From assembly GCA_016617855.1 (NCBI GenBank), contig JAECUM010004447.1:102915-166914 (forward strand): a stretch of 64,000 nucleotides of DNA. The letters are read 5' to 3'. Made by a program: the position numbers and the translations under genes. The stretch is from Megalonaias nervosa (Eukaryota; Mollusca; Bivalvia; Unionida; Unionidae). The notes under the pieces are model-generated. The model was not told the origin of the DNA. It saw only the letters and a list, made by a program, of their open reading frames with translations, and searched no databases. Positions 12,001 through 23,394 of this stretch are shown here, piece after piece (position 1 is the first letter of the stretch; every line of letters starts with the position of its first letter).

Positions 12001-12059
12001 AGGGATTAGCCCACCAATTGTGTCACTGCATTCTCATGGAGCAGAAGCTAGGCAGAAAG

Positions 12060-12836
12060 CAGGCCTGCCAACCCATACAATTTTGCCTTAAGTCTTACAA
12101 AAATAACCCTTAAAATACGTACTTAGGGAATAAAAGCAAAAACTGGGAAAAATCCAGATAATTGGTTCTCCATGTTTGATTTTGATCCGATTTTATTATT
12201 AGAATTGGTGGAGTCAGTCAGGGAAGCAGACTAATTCGACAGCAATACCTCAGACACTTTAAACTGCACATATTTTTTCATGTAAAGTGTCTGCATGATC
12301 AAACTGTTGATTATAGAATTTTTTTTAAATGGCATCCAGCAAGCGATGCATGTTGAAGATGAAGGGGAAAATAAGCCTCTTAAAAAATGTTAGTAATCAG
12401 CACAGAAGAATAAAAAAGAATATTCAGATTCTTGTGAATATAAACAGGAAGGGACACAATTACGTGTATTGGATATCACGTGTCAGTTTGAAGATGTCTC
12501 GTGGCAGGAGATATGATTGATTGCCGTCGTCATGTGAAATGGAAAAAAAATTATCCAAGAATTATGTTGAGAGATAGCAACAAGCCATTGAGCTGCATTG
12601 GGTTTGGAACTAAAGTTTGTTCAACTAAACTAGAGGTAAATAAGGTCTATGTGTACATGACAAACTTTTCAGTTGAACATAATGTTTAACATTTTGAATA
12701 TCAAACTTTTAAATATGTTTTCCAGCATTACAATAACAGTTTGATATTTTGTTATACCTTACTGAAAAATGGTCAAACTTAACAGGAAAAAATCAACTAC
12801 CTTACTGAGATGGTCTCGTCAAGGTTGGCAGGTCTG
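12060..12836 (+). mobile_element. Family A TIR DNA transposon, copy 2
   Basis: The 777-bp copy starts CAGGCCTGCCAACCCATAC and ends AAGGTTGGCAGGTCTG. Flanks AGAAAG (12054-12059) and GGAAAG (12837-12842) agree at five of six bases. The interior starts ATGGCATCCAGCAAGCGATG at 12329 and keeps a 63-codon open stretch with basic residues and the CRRHVKWKK-like end of the ancestral zinc finger in a neighbouring frame (about 12520). It abuts a minus-strand DIRS fragment on its right side and probably inserted into it. Confidence 0.8.
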
Positions 12837-12842
12837 GGAAAG

Positions 12843-13145
12843 GAAGAGTCCAAAATTGAAAGATCTCCAGTTCCTGACAATACTAGCAATTTTGTCTGGA
12901 AAATGATATGAAGATAAGCATCCTGGAAGTCTATGGGGATCACCCATTTGTTTAGCCTGATAACATTCCTGACTGAGGAAGTTCTCTCCATTTTGAACTG
13001 TTCTTCCAGTAATAGTTGATTCAAAAGGGAAAGATTAATCTTGAGTCGAACCTTTCCTCAATTCTTTGAAACTAAGAAATTATCAGAATAAAATCCTGAG
13101 CTTCTTGTGTTCTTTACCCTACTTCTTTGACCTTTCTTAATAAGC
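12843..13145 (-). mobile_element. DIRS-type retrotransposon RT fragment, copy 2
   Basis: On the minus strand the reading passes through INLSLLNQLLL, FKMERTSSVRN and IPIDFQDAYLHI. This is the same reverse-transcriptase segment as KNTRNLGFYS...VVSIDLQD of DIRS copy 1 (6760-6971). It is short and truncated. On its low-coordinate side it meets the family A copy 2 terminus; weak similarity may continue on the far side (about 12000-12059). It is a relic without function. Confidence 0.7.
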
Positions 13146-13149
13146 AGTA

Positions 13150-13495
13150 CACCTCATTGCAAATGTAGGTTGCTGTGACCTATGTGTCATGCTTCACTGA
13201 CTGATTAAATTTTGTTTTGAGTTTATATCACAAGTTCTGCTCATGCTAAAATCATCATACTGTATGATTGTATGAATCCCTTTTATTACCAGACTGTTAC
13301 CACAAAAGAATATCACTGTGACCTGTATTTCACATTTTAGGTTCAGTTTTGTGTTGGTGAGGGAATGAATCTTGATGAATACTAAGCTCTTGTCACAGAC
13401 GTAGGTCACTTTGACCTATATTTTATGCTTCACTGACTTTGGTTAATGTTGTGCTTTTGGTTATTTCTTGAGCTCTGTTAATATTATGTTAAAAA
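13150..13495 (+). repeat. Degenerate tandem repeat, unit about 170 bp
   Basis: Same family as 11630-12000, with GTAGGTCACTTTGACC, TTCACTGACTTTGG and GAGCTCTGTTAAT phrases. No coding potential is seen. Confidence 0.65.
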
Positions 13496-13540
13496 AATAT
13501 AGTAAGGGCTTTTTATATTTTCAAGAAAAGGAGAAGTGTA

Positions 13541-13745
13541 ATGTTGTTGTTGTTGTTGTTGTGGGGCTTAACGCCATTTTTCAGCACAAGATAGGCTATA
13601 CATGGCGGCCAGTATTAATGGTGGAGGAAGAAACCGAAATTCAATGAAAGAACCACCTAATTCACGAGAGTAAGCAGTTTCTTCGGAAAAGCTTCTCACA
13701 TGACCACATTAATCTTAGACTCGAACTCCCACGCAGAGTGAGGAG
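13541..13745 (-). mobile_element. SINE family 2, 5'-truncated copy
   Basis: On the minus strand it reads from a B-box-like AGTTCGAGTCT through GGTTTCTTCCTCCACCATTA to GGCGTTAAGCCCCACAAC and an (AAC)n tail. It matches the complete copy at 46433-46680 over the body and 3' end; the tRNA-like head is missing. The 3' tail lies at the low-coordinate end. Confidence 0.75.
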
Positions 13746-13764
13746 AAGTGTAAATACATATGTG

Positions 13765-13771
<7 letters not shown>

Positions 13772-13832
<61 letters not shown>
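13772..13832. repeat. (TA)n microsatellite
   Basis: About 30 uninterrupted TA dinucleotides. Open frames on both strands across it (poly Tyr-Ile) are artefacts. Confidence 0.95.
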
Positions 13833-13834
<2 letters not shown>

Positions 13835-14785
13835 ACCGTGTCACCCTATTCTGCCCGTTGTGTAATTCTGCGCAACGATACATCATTTCTGTAACCATTG
13901 GATCATTTGTTGTTTTTGGTTGAAAATCCAGTTTGTATCAAGAAAGAACAATCATCCTTTACTTAAGGAAAATGATATTCATAGTGTACAAAAATATCCC
14001 ACATTTCTGTTCTAAATGCATATGAAAATGTGATTTATAAATGTCAACATGAAGACCCATTCCATGACCTTCATACATTTGTAACCCAGAAAAACCTATT
14101 TAATATTTCTCTTTTACAATCATACAAATTAAATACATTACTTAAAAGATAGAAATGTTTACCTTAGAACAATACTGCAACTTAATCCAAGTTTCTAATT
14201 TTGCAAGAATTTGTCCCACACCTACTTTATCAATACTATCTAAATTGACAACTTGCCCACTAACAGATTCTCAAGAAATTCCAGATTTATAATCTATTTA
14301 TAATTTCTTTAGTATTTTTTTCATAAAGAGACATTGTAAACACATTACGTCCTATTCATTATTGCTTCTCTTCAATATAATAGTTTATTTTTTAATACAA
14401 TGTTGAACTTTTACTAATTTTTTACAAGATCAGTTTGGTTAATATCTTTTGCCATTTAGTGGCATTGTTACATTGAATTTTGTGAAACCAGCTATAAACC
14501 TGACCTAGATCTTTGGCTGAAATGCTGACAGAAAGAGTTCAGATTAATGAGATTCATTTCCATAGCCCAATGCAGTAACTTTACATCTTTTCAAAGTCAT
14601 GTGCAGAATAGGCCGACATATCCCGAGTCATGAAAACACGGGTAGTATCCCATGTGTCCAATACTAGTTTTATTTTAAAAAGAATTTTAAGGTGACAATT
14701 GCTGTTTTTCAAATGGTAAGCATTGCATCATTTTATTTTCATCAATTGGTTGAATTTGGTATATGTTCTGCACCACCATTGGTGA
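13833..14785. other. Intronic sequence, nothing recognised
   Basis: AT-rich, apparently single-copy DNA within NDC80. No exon, RNA gene or repeat family was recognised. Confidence 0.5.
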
Positions 14786-14789
14786 CAGA

Positions 14790-15990
14790 ATGCACAGAAA
14801 AGCCCAACAGCGGTATAATTTAACGTATTTTGAGTAATGACCCTTAGGTTATGGTCAGTGCATGTAATGTGTAACACATTTTGGCTTTTACAGTTGCTAC
14901 TTGTATATGATACAATAAATAGAAAGTTTTTAATGAGCATAAATTTAATCAAAGGCAGGTTTAATGAACACAATATTCACATAAACTTATTATAATTTCC
15001 CCATGGGGATATTTTGAATGAAGATATTTTAGTTGCAATAGAAATATCTCCAAGCTTTTCATTGTATATTCACGCCAAAGACCATGACATAGGGATCATA
15101 TTTATTGAATTGGGAATAAGGAAAAAGTAACCAACTTGATGTCAGTACTGAAATAAAGTTGGTTACTTATTCCTTTTTCCCAGTTCAATAAGGAATAAGT
15201 AACCAGTTACCAATTCAATAAGGAATAAGTATTACCAGTTACTTATTCCTGATTCAAAGATTTTGACATTGAGTTGGTTACTTATTCTGTATTATACCTG
15301 ATTTAGTATGTTAGCACTTACTAATTGCTTATTGCTAAAGATTGGAATGCTGTTCAGGGTATTTATAACTAGTGACCCTCATTGCCCCCTACAGTATGTT
15401 GAGACAAAACAAATAATCTACTTAAGTCAGAGAGATACAAGTGTTCTTATTGGTAATTGCTAGACTGCTCCGGTGGCCTAGTGGTTAGAGTGTCTGCCTT
15501 GAATGCGGAAGGTAGCGAGTTCGAACCACGGCCGAGTCATACCGGAGACTTCTAAAAATGGTACTAACAGCTGCGTTGCTAGGCGCTCAGCATTATGAGG
15601 TTAGTGTTAGGACTGGTCAACCTTGTGTCAGGGTGGGACTGCATGCTACAAATTGCGGCATGATGCCACAGTGCTATACATTACAATAAACTGCCACACT
15701 GCAGACATCATAGCAGTATGACTGAAAAATTGTTGAAAGCTACATTAAAATCCAAATCACATACACACATTTGGTAATAGCTATATAAAGTTTGATCCAA
15801 AGAGAGGACTGATTTTATTAATTTTTTTTCAGTAACATGAACTCTTCCTTAAAGTATTTTTATTTGAACCTCTCTTTGACAGTTTCTAGTTCTAGATCTT
15901 AGATGGGTTTAATAATGAGCGAGATCTATGGATATTAATGGGTAATCATTTTTTGTAAATACGCTGTTTCGAACAAAAAGACATAAAAGT
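14790..15990 (+). repeat. Composite repeat: minisatellite unit, palindromic array, conserved tail
   Basis: One unit of the GACCCTTAGGTTATGGTCAG minisatellite (about 14838-14885) is followed by a diverged segment. Then comes an array of GGAATAAGTAACC / GGTTACTTATTCC palindromes (about 15110-15290). Last is a tail with GTATTTATAACTAGTGACCC, GTGTTCTTATTGGTAAT and CTCTTTGACAGTTTCTAG. The same order is found at 23395-24960. A SINE (15463-15770) interrupts the tail. Confidence 0.65.
15463..15770 (+). mobile_element. tRNA-derived SINE (family 1), full-length copy
   Basis: The head GCTCCGGTGGCCTAGTGGTT and B-box GAGTTCGAACCAC are well preserved. The body is followed by a short CA-rich tail. It is flanked by TTGGTAATTGCTA (15450-15462) and TTGGTAATAGCTA (15771-15783), a 13-bp duplication with one mismatch. 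The uninterrupted target is visible at 24810-24830 in the related composite repeat. Confidence 0.88.
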
Positions 15991-16199
15991 TTAGATAAAC
16001 ATCTATTATGCAAAAATAGGGATACTTTAATTTCTACTGCTTTGCGCACAAAGGCTTCAGGCATTGCATTGATGGCAACTACACATGATCATACCAGCCA
16101 CTAGACTCCCTCATTTGCTGCATCAGCAGCATGCCAATGCTATGTTTCATTAATTTGATGACCGCGGGAACTCTTGCCCTAACTGCATGTTGTCCTTTT

Positions 16200-17350
16200 A
16201 ACAGATCTGAGGAAGACTTTTAAATATGTCGTCACACCACTTGAATCCATCAAAGAGATAAGCCAGTTATTCTGGCACTGTGATGTTGTTGTCAATCAGT
16301 GATCACATTTGTCATTTATATGGGACTGCAAATGCATGAAAAGAATTATTGGCTTCTGACAGACTTTGATGTTGAGACAGTTAATTTTCAAGACTAAAAA
16401 AACATTTGACAGTTTTTCTGTAAATGAATAGAGACTATTTTTTAAGGGATTTTGATTAAACTTAGTAAATAGGCCTATGTCATCAAGACCTCGGTTGAGT
16501 GTGATTATGAAATGAAGTTCATATAGTTATTAATGCTGTGACGTTGCATCTGATTGAGCTTGTCCACAGTCTAGCAGCTTTGTTTTTTATTGGATTTTTA
16601 GCAAATTTGTTAAATAGTCTTATAATACCAAGATGTTGGACAAGTTTGATTATGAGTAAAATCTACAAATGTGGATGAGGTAATTTGGTATATGATTGAC
16701 TGAGCCTGTTGCCATTCTGGAGATGAAATTCCAATCAGATTTTTTAATCCACTTTAAGCTTGTATTATCATTGTCATAGGTTCTATCCTAAGTGAGATCT
16801 GTGCATACCAGTGAGATACCTCACATCTGAATGACCAAGCTTATCACCTCTCTAGAGCTTGAGACTTTATTTCTCATCCAAGTTCTGTCAAACTTTATAA
16901 TTGGGTTTATACCATTAAGATTTGAGATGAATTTGATAATGAGCAAGAGACTGTATTTATTGAATCTTTATCATTGGAAAACTTTTGTTAGTAGGATATT
17001 GTTAAATAGGTCAAATCAACAAGATATTGTTTGTGAAATAGTTTATATGTGTTGTATTCTGCTACATAAGCCTGCTTGTGTAATATGGTCAAAACTGTTA
17101 AGGGAAGACAAGTGAGTGATATCAGGCCCATTTGTGGCTTATGGTCAGATCCACTGACAGTTATATATTGCTGTTGTCAACCATCTTGAAAGCCAATATC
17201 AGAGTGGGGAATAGCCAGAGTTCTGCTGTTGAAATTTTCTTCCCTTTTCCTCTTCTTATGTATCCTAAGAATGTTGTTTATGTATTACAACAAAGTAACC
17301 AGAGTTCTGTGAAAAAAAGGGATATGGGGCATACTGTCACTGAAATTTAA
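16200..17350 (+). repeat. Degenerate tandem repeat, unit about 165 bp (weak)
   Basis: Recurrent phrases include GCAAATTTGTTAAATAG, TTTGATAATGAGCAAG-like segments and ATCAAGACCT/ACCAAGATGT. Units are strongly diverged. Open frames at 16831-17115 and 17132-17350 are not conserved between units and have no recognised homology. Confidence 0.45.
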
Positions 17351-18200
17351 GGGCTAATAAAAATGTATTAAAAGGCAAAGATAGCTGGTACCAGTGCATT
17401 GTGATAATGGATGAGACTGCATGTGTTTGTACAAGTCTACATTTCTCAGATCATGTCTATATTGTTATATTTGTTGTTCACACTATAAGATGAATATTAC
17501 AAGTCATATATGCAAAAAGGTTTGTACAAGGGGTAAATGACTTTTTCACACTCTAATTATACAAAGTTGTCATTTCTCGGTCAAAATCTTGATAATGCCG
17601 GTGGCTGAATAAACAAGAAAATCAGAAATAGATTAATTCATTTATTCATGAAAAACATACAGATGTTATTAATGCTATACTTCTTTTATTTGCTTTGTAC
17701 GTTAATGAAAATAGGCCTGTAACCTGAGATGTTGAATCACATTTGATGAACCCAGTCAATAGATTGATCAAGTATGTCATTTGACACACTCTTTTCATGT
17801 AACTTTCATGGTACATAACTGACAATGCAGCAAACTCATTTATTTGCCATAAAAAAGCATGTATATCTCTCTTGTGCACACATACAGGAATGGGTCAGGT
17901 TCATTAGATATGACTGCAAAAACCTGAAGTACTTGTTACGGGTCACAATTGCAGCATCGTGTGTGAGAAGATAGCAAACATGCTGTGTCAGAAAAATTTA
18001 GAAATTAAAGACTGGTTTCTCTTAAACTGTTTGGCAGTTGTACTTAAATTTTACAGAGGTTATAAATAAAATCATTAAACTCAGTTGATTTAGACCATAT
18101 CATACCTTAGCTTGGACTTTTCCATTCAATTTTAATTGGATTTATCAACATTGAACACTCTGAACATTTTACTACACAAGAAAATGTTTTATATTTGCAG
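17351..18200. other. Intronic sequence, nothing recognised
   Basis: AT-rich intron ending in the exon c acceptor (ATATTTGCAG). No gene or repeat family was identified. Confidence 0.5.
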
Positions 18201-18293
18201 TTGGCAGAAAGTTTGAGCTACCAGAATTCTGACATAAAAATGTTGGAGAGCAAATTGAAAAGAGCAGAAGAAGAGAGAGAGTTTAAGAAGCAA
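18201..18293 (+). CDS. NDC80: NDC80 kinetochore protein, internal exon c
   Basis: Thirty-one codons, phase 0, lie between acceptor TTTGCAG and donor GTAAGT. The peptide runs LAESLSYQNSDIKMLESKLK and then a highly charged AEEEREFKKQ. This matches the coiled-coil part of NDC80 that pairs with NUF2. The sharp TTTGCAG/GTAAGT signals and unbroken frame make this the clearest of the short exons. No open frame over 60 codons marks it, so ORF-only annotation would miss it. Confidence 0.85.
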
Positions 18294-19344
18294 GTAAGTT
18301 GTGGTGTAAATTGGTACTTTTGTGCCCATGGTCACAAAAGACATTGAGCATGAATGGTCACAAAAGACTTTGAGCATGAAAAATTCTACTATTACAGTCT
18401 GTCTTTGCTGTGTCCATTTTTTGCACAGAAAATGCAGAACTCAATTCTCAGAAAAAAAATTTTTATGTTACTTTAAAACAAACATTTTTTTAATCATACA
18501 ACTTTTGGGAATGTTTTGTCATTTTGCCTCATAATGGTGAGTTCTCACTATTACAATAGCAATGATTGCATCATTTTAAGATTTTGTTCTAAAGTTTCTT
18601 TTTATGTCATACACTTGATACATTAGTCGCTGTATTCAGCTAAAAATTTGTCTTGCCAGCTTGTGCAGGAAACGACACCATTCTAACATAATTTACAAGC
18701 CAGACACCACCTTCCAAGGAACTGCAATGTCTTGTACACATCTACTATAATGATGGTAGGTCTTGTGATAGCCAAAAAATAATCATTATTTCTCATGTCT
18801 CAAGACCTACATGCTTGTAAAAAAATATAATATGTGGAGAGGGGGGTCCCCAAACTTCTAGATGCAAAAATGTCAAGACTGAATTGGCAAGATTTTTGTT
18901 GTGAGTCATGCAGTGATCATCTCCTGTTCAATTACCATATCAATAAACTGCTATGATTGTTTTAATGTTTTTTATTTTGCTTGTGCATATTTTCTGATTT
19001 CTCCAGTGTGAAATAGAATAAAGGTAAATAAAGATTTCATAAATCATTGGCCACCTTGAGTTTACCAGGAAACCTGTATGATAGTGTACAGTACATACAC
19101 AGTGCATATCATTCTTATCGTCACTTATATCCTTGTTTATTCCTAAAAATATAACATACAGATTTTGCTTTATTGATAATTTTTACCAAATCTCATTCTT
19201 GCATATCATATTTTAGCTACACATCCATTATTGTTTTATTTATTTTGTTTTACACACTCCAGATTTAACATTTTTCAGTGATAGAAGTGATCCTACAAAA
19301 TCTATACGAAAAGATGCATGTTTAATGAATATCTATAAACATAT
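18294..19344. other. Intronic sequence, nothing recognised
   Basis: Follows the exon c donor. A small tandem duplication GACATTGAGCATGAATGGTC / GACTTTGAGCATGAAAAATT occurs near 18340-18385. Nothing else was recognised. Confidence 0.5.
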
Positions 19345-20235
19345 GCACATAACCAGCATGTATTCACATAACTGTTGGCACATAACCAGTATGTACTCAC
19401 ATAACTGTTGGCACATAACCAGTATGTATTCACATAACTGTTGGCACATAAGCAGCATGTATTCACATAACTGTTGGCACATAACCAGCATGTATTCACA
19501 TAACTGTTGGCACATAACCAACATGTATTCACATAACTGTTGGCACATAACCAGCATGTATTCACATAACTGTTGGCACATAACCAGCATGTATTCACAT
19601 AACTGTTGGCACATAACCAGCATGTATTCACATAACTGTTGGCACATAACCAGCATCTATTCACATAACTGTTGGCACATAACCAGCATGTATTCACATA
19701 ACTGTTGGCACATAACCAGCATGTATTCACATAACTGTTGGCACATAACCAGCATGTATTCACATAACTGTTGGCACATAACCTGCATGTATTCACATAA
19801 CTGTTGGCACATAACTAGCATGTATTCACATAACTGTTGACACATAACCCGCATGTATTCAAGTAACTGTAGGTACATAACCAGCATGTATTCACATAAC
19901 TGTTGGCACATAACCTGCATGTATTCAAGTAACTTTAGGTAACATAACCAGCATGTATTCACGTAACTGTTGGCACATAACCTGCATGTATTCAAGTAAC
20001 TGTTGGTACATAACCAGCATGTATTCACATAACTGTTGGCACATAACCCGCATGTATTCAAGTAACTGTAGGTACATAACCAGCATGTATTCACATAACT
20101 GTTGGCACATAACCCACATGTATTCAAGTAACTGTAGGTACATAACCAGCATGTATTCACGTAACTGTTAGCACATAACCAGGATATATTCACGTAACTG
20201 TAGGCACATAGCCAGGATATATTCATGTAACGGTC
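19345..20235. repeat. 33-bp minisatellite, about 27 units, with 66-bp higher-order part
   Basis: The unit is GCACATAACCAGCATGTATT followed by CACATAACTGTTG. The first half (to about 19830) is a nearly homogeneous 33-bp array. From about 19840 to 20170, two variants alternate (…TATTCACATAACTGTTG and …TATTCAAGTAACTGTAGGT), giving a 66-bp higher-order repeat. Because 33 is a multiple of three and units lack stops in several frames, long open frames exist on both strands (for example 19302-19796 -, 19325-19840 +, 19657-20226 -). They are repeat artefacts in an NDC80 intron. Confidence 0.95.
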
Positions 20236-21430
20236 ATATATTCATTAAAAAATGATCATAACATAGGTTAAAATTCTGAATGGAACCTGACTAGATCATC
20301 ATCGATCCATTTTAGGTTTATATTTTTGTTCCAGTTTTGATATTGGTATACTGGTGGTTTGATTATAATTGGTGGACTTGTCTGTTGTTTTCCAGCAGAT
20401 ATCTGGGCCAATTAATTGTTGAAACCCTGAAACTGGCTTGAGTAGAGAGGGAATTTTGTCTGAAGGCAATGCTTTTACCCACTTTGTTTACAACATTAAT
20501 CTTTTATGGCCTTTTACTACACAATACTGGTATGATTACCATAGCTGATTAAATATGTACTTATTTTAAGGCCACTTACATAAGCAAACTGCCACTGTAT
20601 TGTTACTGCAGTTAATTTCAAATCATTATTTCTGAGACCTCCTTATTGTATTTTTTAGACATTATTGAGGTTTATTGTAGCTGTGCCAGTAATTTGAAAG
20701 CAAAGGCATGTTCATAATTCAGCAAAAGTTAAAATCTTCAATGTACGTGCAGTGACATAATGATACATAAACTGACAGTAGTGAACTCTTAAAAAAACTG
20801 GAGAAGTTACTCCTAATGCTCAATACTTGTCATCATCTGATGAAATTATACATATTTAAAATAGGTAGAAATTATGAGAAAACAGGAAATTAATATATTT
20901 TGTTATTTTCAAACAAAATATATTAACTTCAGTATTTCCATCTAATAATTCATAATGATAGTCCCTTAACTGTGTGTTTGTTTGTTTTTTAAAATAACAT
21001 TATGATTGATAAAATGTGCCCCAAAAAAGGCCTAAGGTGTCCCACAACCTGTAGTGCATGAAAAAATTGCTTTGATTTTGTGTCCCAACTTTGTAGGTCA
21101 TACAAGAAATTATTTTTGAAAATAATTAAGAGTGCCTCAAGACTTACCATCATTATGGTACATACATTTAAAATGTCCATTTTGATAGATTTTAATTAGG
21201 TTTTTCACATTTGGTTTCAAACTTTATATCAGATGCCAGTTTGAACTTGTTATCTTCAAGTTTTACTGGGGTATGTTGTCAAACCATCTGTCTGCTTGTA
21301 AGTGGGTTATGTTATTAAACTCTGCCTGTAACTCGGCCCCCTGGACCCCCGGATCAGGGGAGCTGCCCCTCTAGACCCTGTTGGGGGAGGACCTCCAAAC
21401 CTCCCTTAAAATTTTTTCAGCTTTTTTTAT
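20236..21430. other. Intronic sequence, little recognised
   Basis: AT-rich. At 20900-20935 the inverted pair AATATATTTTGTTATTTTC / GAAAACAAAATATATT-like bases suggests a small hairpin. Around 21320-21415 is a short GC-rich patch (CCCCCTGGACCCCCGGATCA) that resembles internal DNA of other transposons but could not be assigned. Confidence 0.4.
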
Positions 21431-21439
21431 GGAAGACCA

Positions 21440-22199
21440 AAATCATGTCTGAATACAGACTTACAGCATACAAGCAAAAACTATGGGAAAATTATCATTG
21501 CCGAAAAATCAGGACAAGTGGTTCATCTGTGTTTGATTTGGATATAGGTTTCATATTAGAATTAGTGAAATGAGTCAGGGAACCAGACTAATTTTAAAGC
21601 AGCACCTCAGATGCTTTACACTACACCTATTTGTTCATGCAAAGCATCTGCATGATCAAAATATTGATTATAAAAAATTTTTAAATGGCATTCAGCAAGC
21701 GTTGCATGTTTAAGACGAAAGGGAATAAGCCTCTTGAAAAGTGTTTATAATCAACACTGATGAATATAAAGGAATATTCAGATTCTTGTGAATAAAGCTG
21801 GAAGGGACAAAATTATGTTTATTGGACATAACGTGCCAATTTGAGTTTGTCTCGTGGCGGGAGATATGATTGCCATTGTCATGTGAAATGGAAAAAGAAT
21901 TCCCAAGAATTATGTCAAATTGAGAGATAGCAACAAGCCATTGAGCTGCATAGGGTTTGGAACTAAATTTTGTGCAACTGTACTAGTGATAAATAAAGTC
22001 TACGCGTTCTTTACAAACTTTTCAGTTGAACGTAATGTTTATTGTCACTGCATGTTCAAATACCGAACTTTTAATTACGTTTTCCGGTTTTACAATAGCA
22101 GTTTGTCATATTTTCTTACACCTTACTGAAAACTGGTCAATCTTACGGAAAAAAATCAACTACCTTACTGAGACAAACTCATCAGGGTTGGCAGGTCTG
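21440..22199 (+). mobile_element. Family A TIR DNA transposon, copy 3 (5' end altered)
   Basis: The body and 3' terminus (CAGGGTTGGCAGGTCTG) match copies 1, 2 and 4. The first about 50 bp, including the left TIR, are missing or replaced by unrelated sequence; alignment starts near ATACAGACTTACAGCATAC (21456). The ATG at 21685 and an unassigned open stretch (21920-22129) correspond to those in copy 1. It cannot be mobile with one terminus lost. Confidence 0.75.
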
Positions 22200-22290
22200 T
22201 TTTAGTGGTGTATGTTATCATACTGTTTATCTGCCTGTAGGTGGGGTATGTTGTCACATATTCTGCCTGCAACTTTATCTTCCCCTGAAC

Positions 22291-22420
22291 TGGTGGGTGG
22301 AAGTTCAGCAAACATTGTACATAGATGGTCTGTGTAACAACCATCTATAAGATAGTGGTGGGTGGAAGTTCACCAAGCATTGTACATAGATGGCCTGTGT
22401 AACAACCATCTATAAGATAG
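22291..22420 (+). repeat. Tandem duplication, two 65-bp units
   Basis: Two almost identical 65-bp units begin TGGTGGGTGGAAGTTCA. Each contains an AGATGG...CCATCT inverted pair around GTGTAACAA. Confidence 0.9.
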
Positions 22421-22598
22421 TTGGTTTTTTCCCAATCTGCAGTGGTCCCTGAAAGTGAATCAAGGGTCAAATGATAAATTAGAGTAACATTAACATTTTT
22501 GCTCTATTTTCTATTTTACCAGACTTTAAACATGCAGTCATAGCATGAGGCCACATATGTAACACATTCTGGGTCATGTTCAACGGGGTGTGAATATG

Positions 22599-23394
22599 CA
22601 GACCTGCCAACTCTTATGATTTTGCCGTTAAGTCTTACGAAAATTTTGCTTAAAATACGGACTTACGGCATACAAGCAAAAACTACGGAAAAATGATCGT
22701 TGCCGAAAAATCCTGATAATTGGTTCATCCGTGTTTGATATGGATCCAGGTTTCATATTAGAATTAGTCAAATTAGTCAGGGAACCAGACTAACTTTACA
22801 GCAGCTCCCCAGATGCTTTAAACTGCACTTATTTGTTCATGCGAAGCATCTGCATGATCAAACTGCTGATTATAGAATTTTTAAAAATGGTGTCCAGGAA
22901 GCAATGCATGTTTAAGACGAAAGGGAAAAGAAGCTTCTAAAAAAGTGTTAATAATCAAGACAGAAGAATAAAAAGAAGTATTCAGATTCTTGTGAATAAA
23001 AGCTGGAAAGGACACAATTAAGTTTATTGGACATCACATGCCAATTTGAGTATATCTTATGGTGGGAGATATGATTGCCGTCGTCATGTGAAATGGAAAA
23101 AGTATTTCCAAGAATTACGTCAAGTTGAGAGATAGCAACAAACCATTGAGTTGCATAGGGTTTGGAACTAAAGTTTGTGCAACTGTACTAGTGGTAAATA
23201 AAGTTTACGCATACTTTACAAACTTTTCAGTTGAACATACTGTTTATTGTCGCTGCGTTGAACTTTTACTTACATTTTCCAGCTTTACAATAGCAGTTAT
23301 TGATATTTTGTTACACTTTACTGAAAACTGGTCAATCTTGTGGAGAAAAATCAACTGCCTTACTGAGATGGACTCGCCAGGGTTGGCAGGTCTG
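22599..23394 (+). mobile_element. Family A TIR DNA transposon, copy 4
   Basis: The 796-bp copy starts CAGACCTGCCAACTCTTATG and ends AGGGTTGGCAGGTCTG. It is flanked by GAATATG (22592-22598 and 23395-23401), a perfect 7-bp duplication. The insertion site is inside a GTGTGAATATGTAACAC minisatellite that continues on both sides. The open stretch 23125-23442 runs through the right terminus and is not considered a gene. Confidence 0.85.

Noticed and set aside
13662..13923. Frames with poly(Ile-Tyr)
   Set aside because: They are translation of a (TA)n microsatellite joined to a SINE.
19302..20226. Long open frames on both strands (up to 189 codons) with an 11-residue repeat such as NSYVNTCWLCA
   Set aside because: They are forced by a 33-bp tandem repeat lacking stops; several frames on both strands are open equally, and the region is within an NDC80 intron.
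19345..20235. Possible CRISPR array
   Set aside because: There are no unique spacers; the whole unit is repeated, and the genome is eukaryotic.
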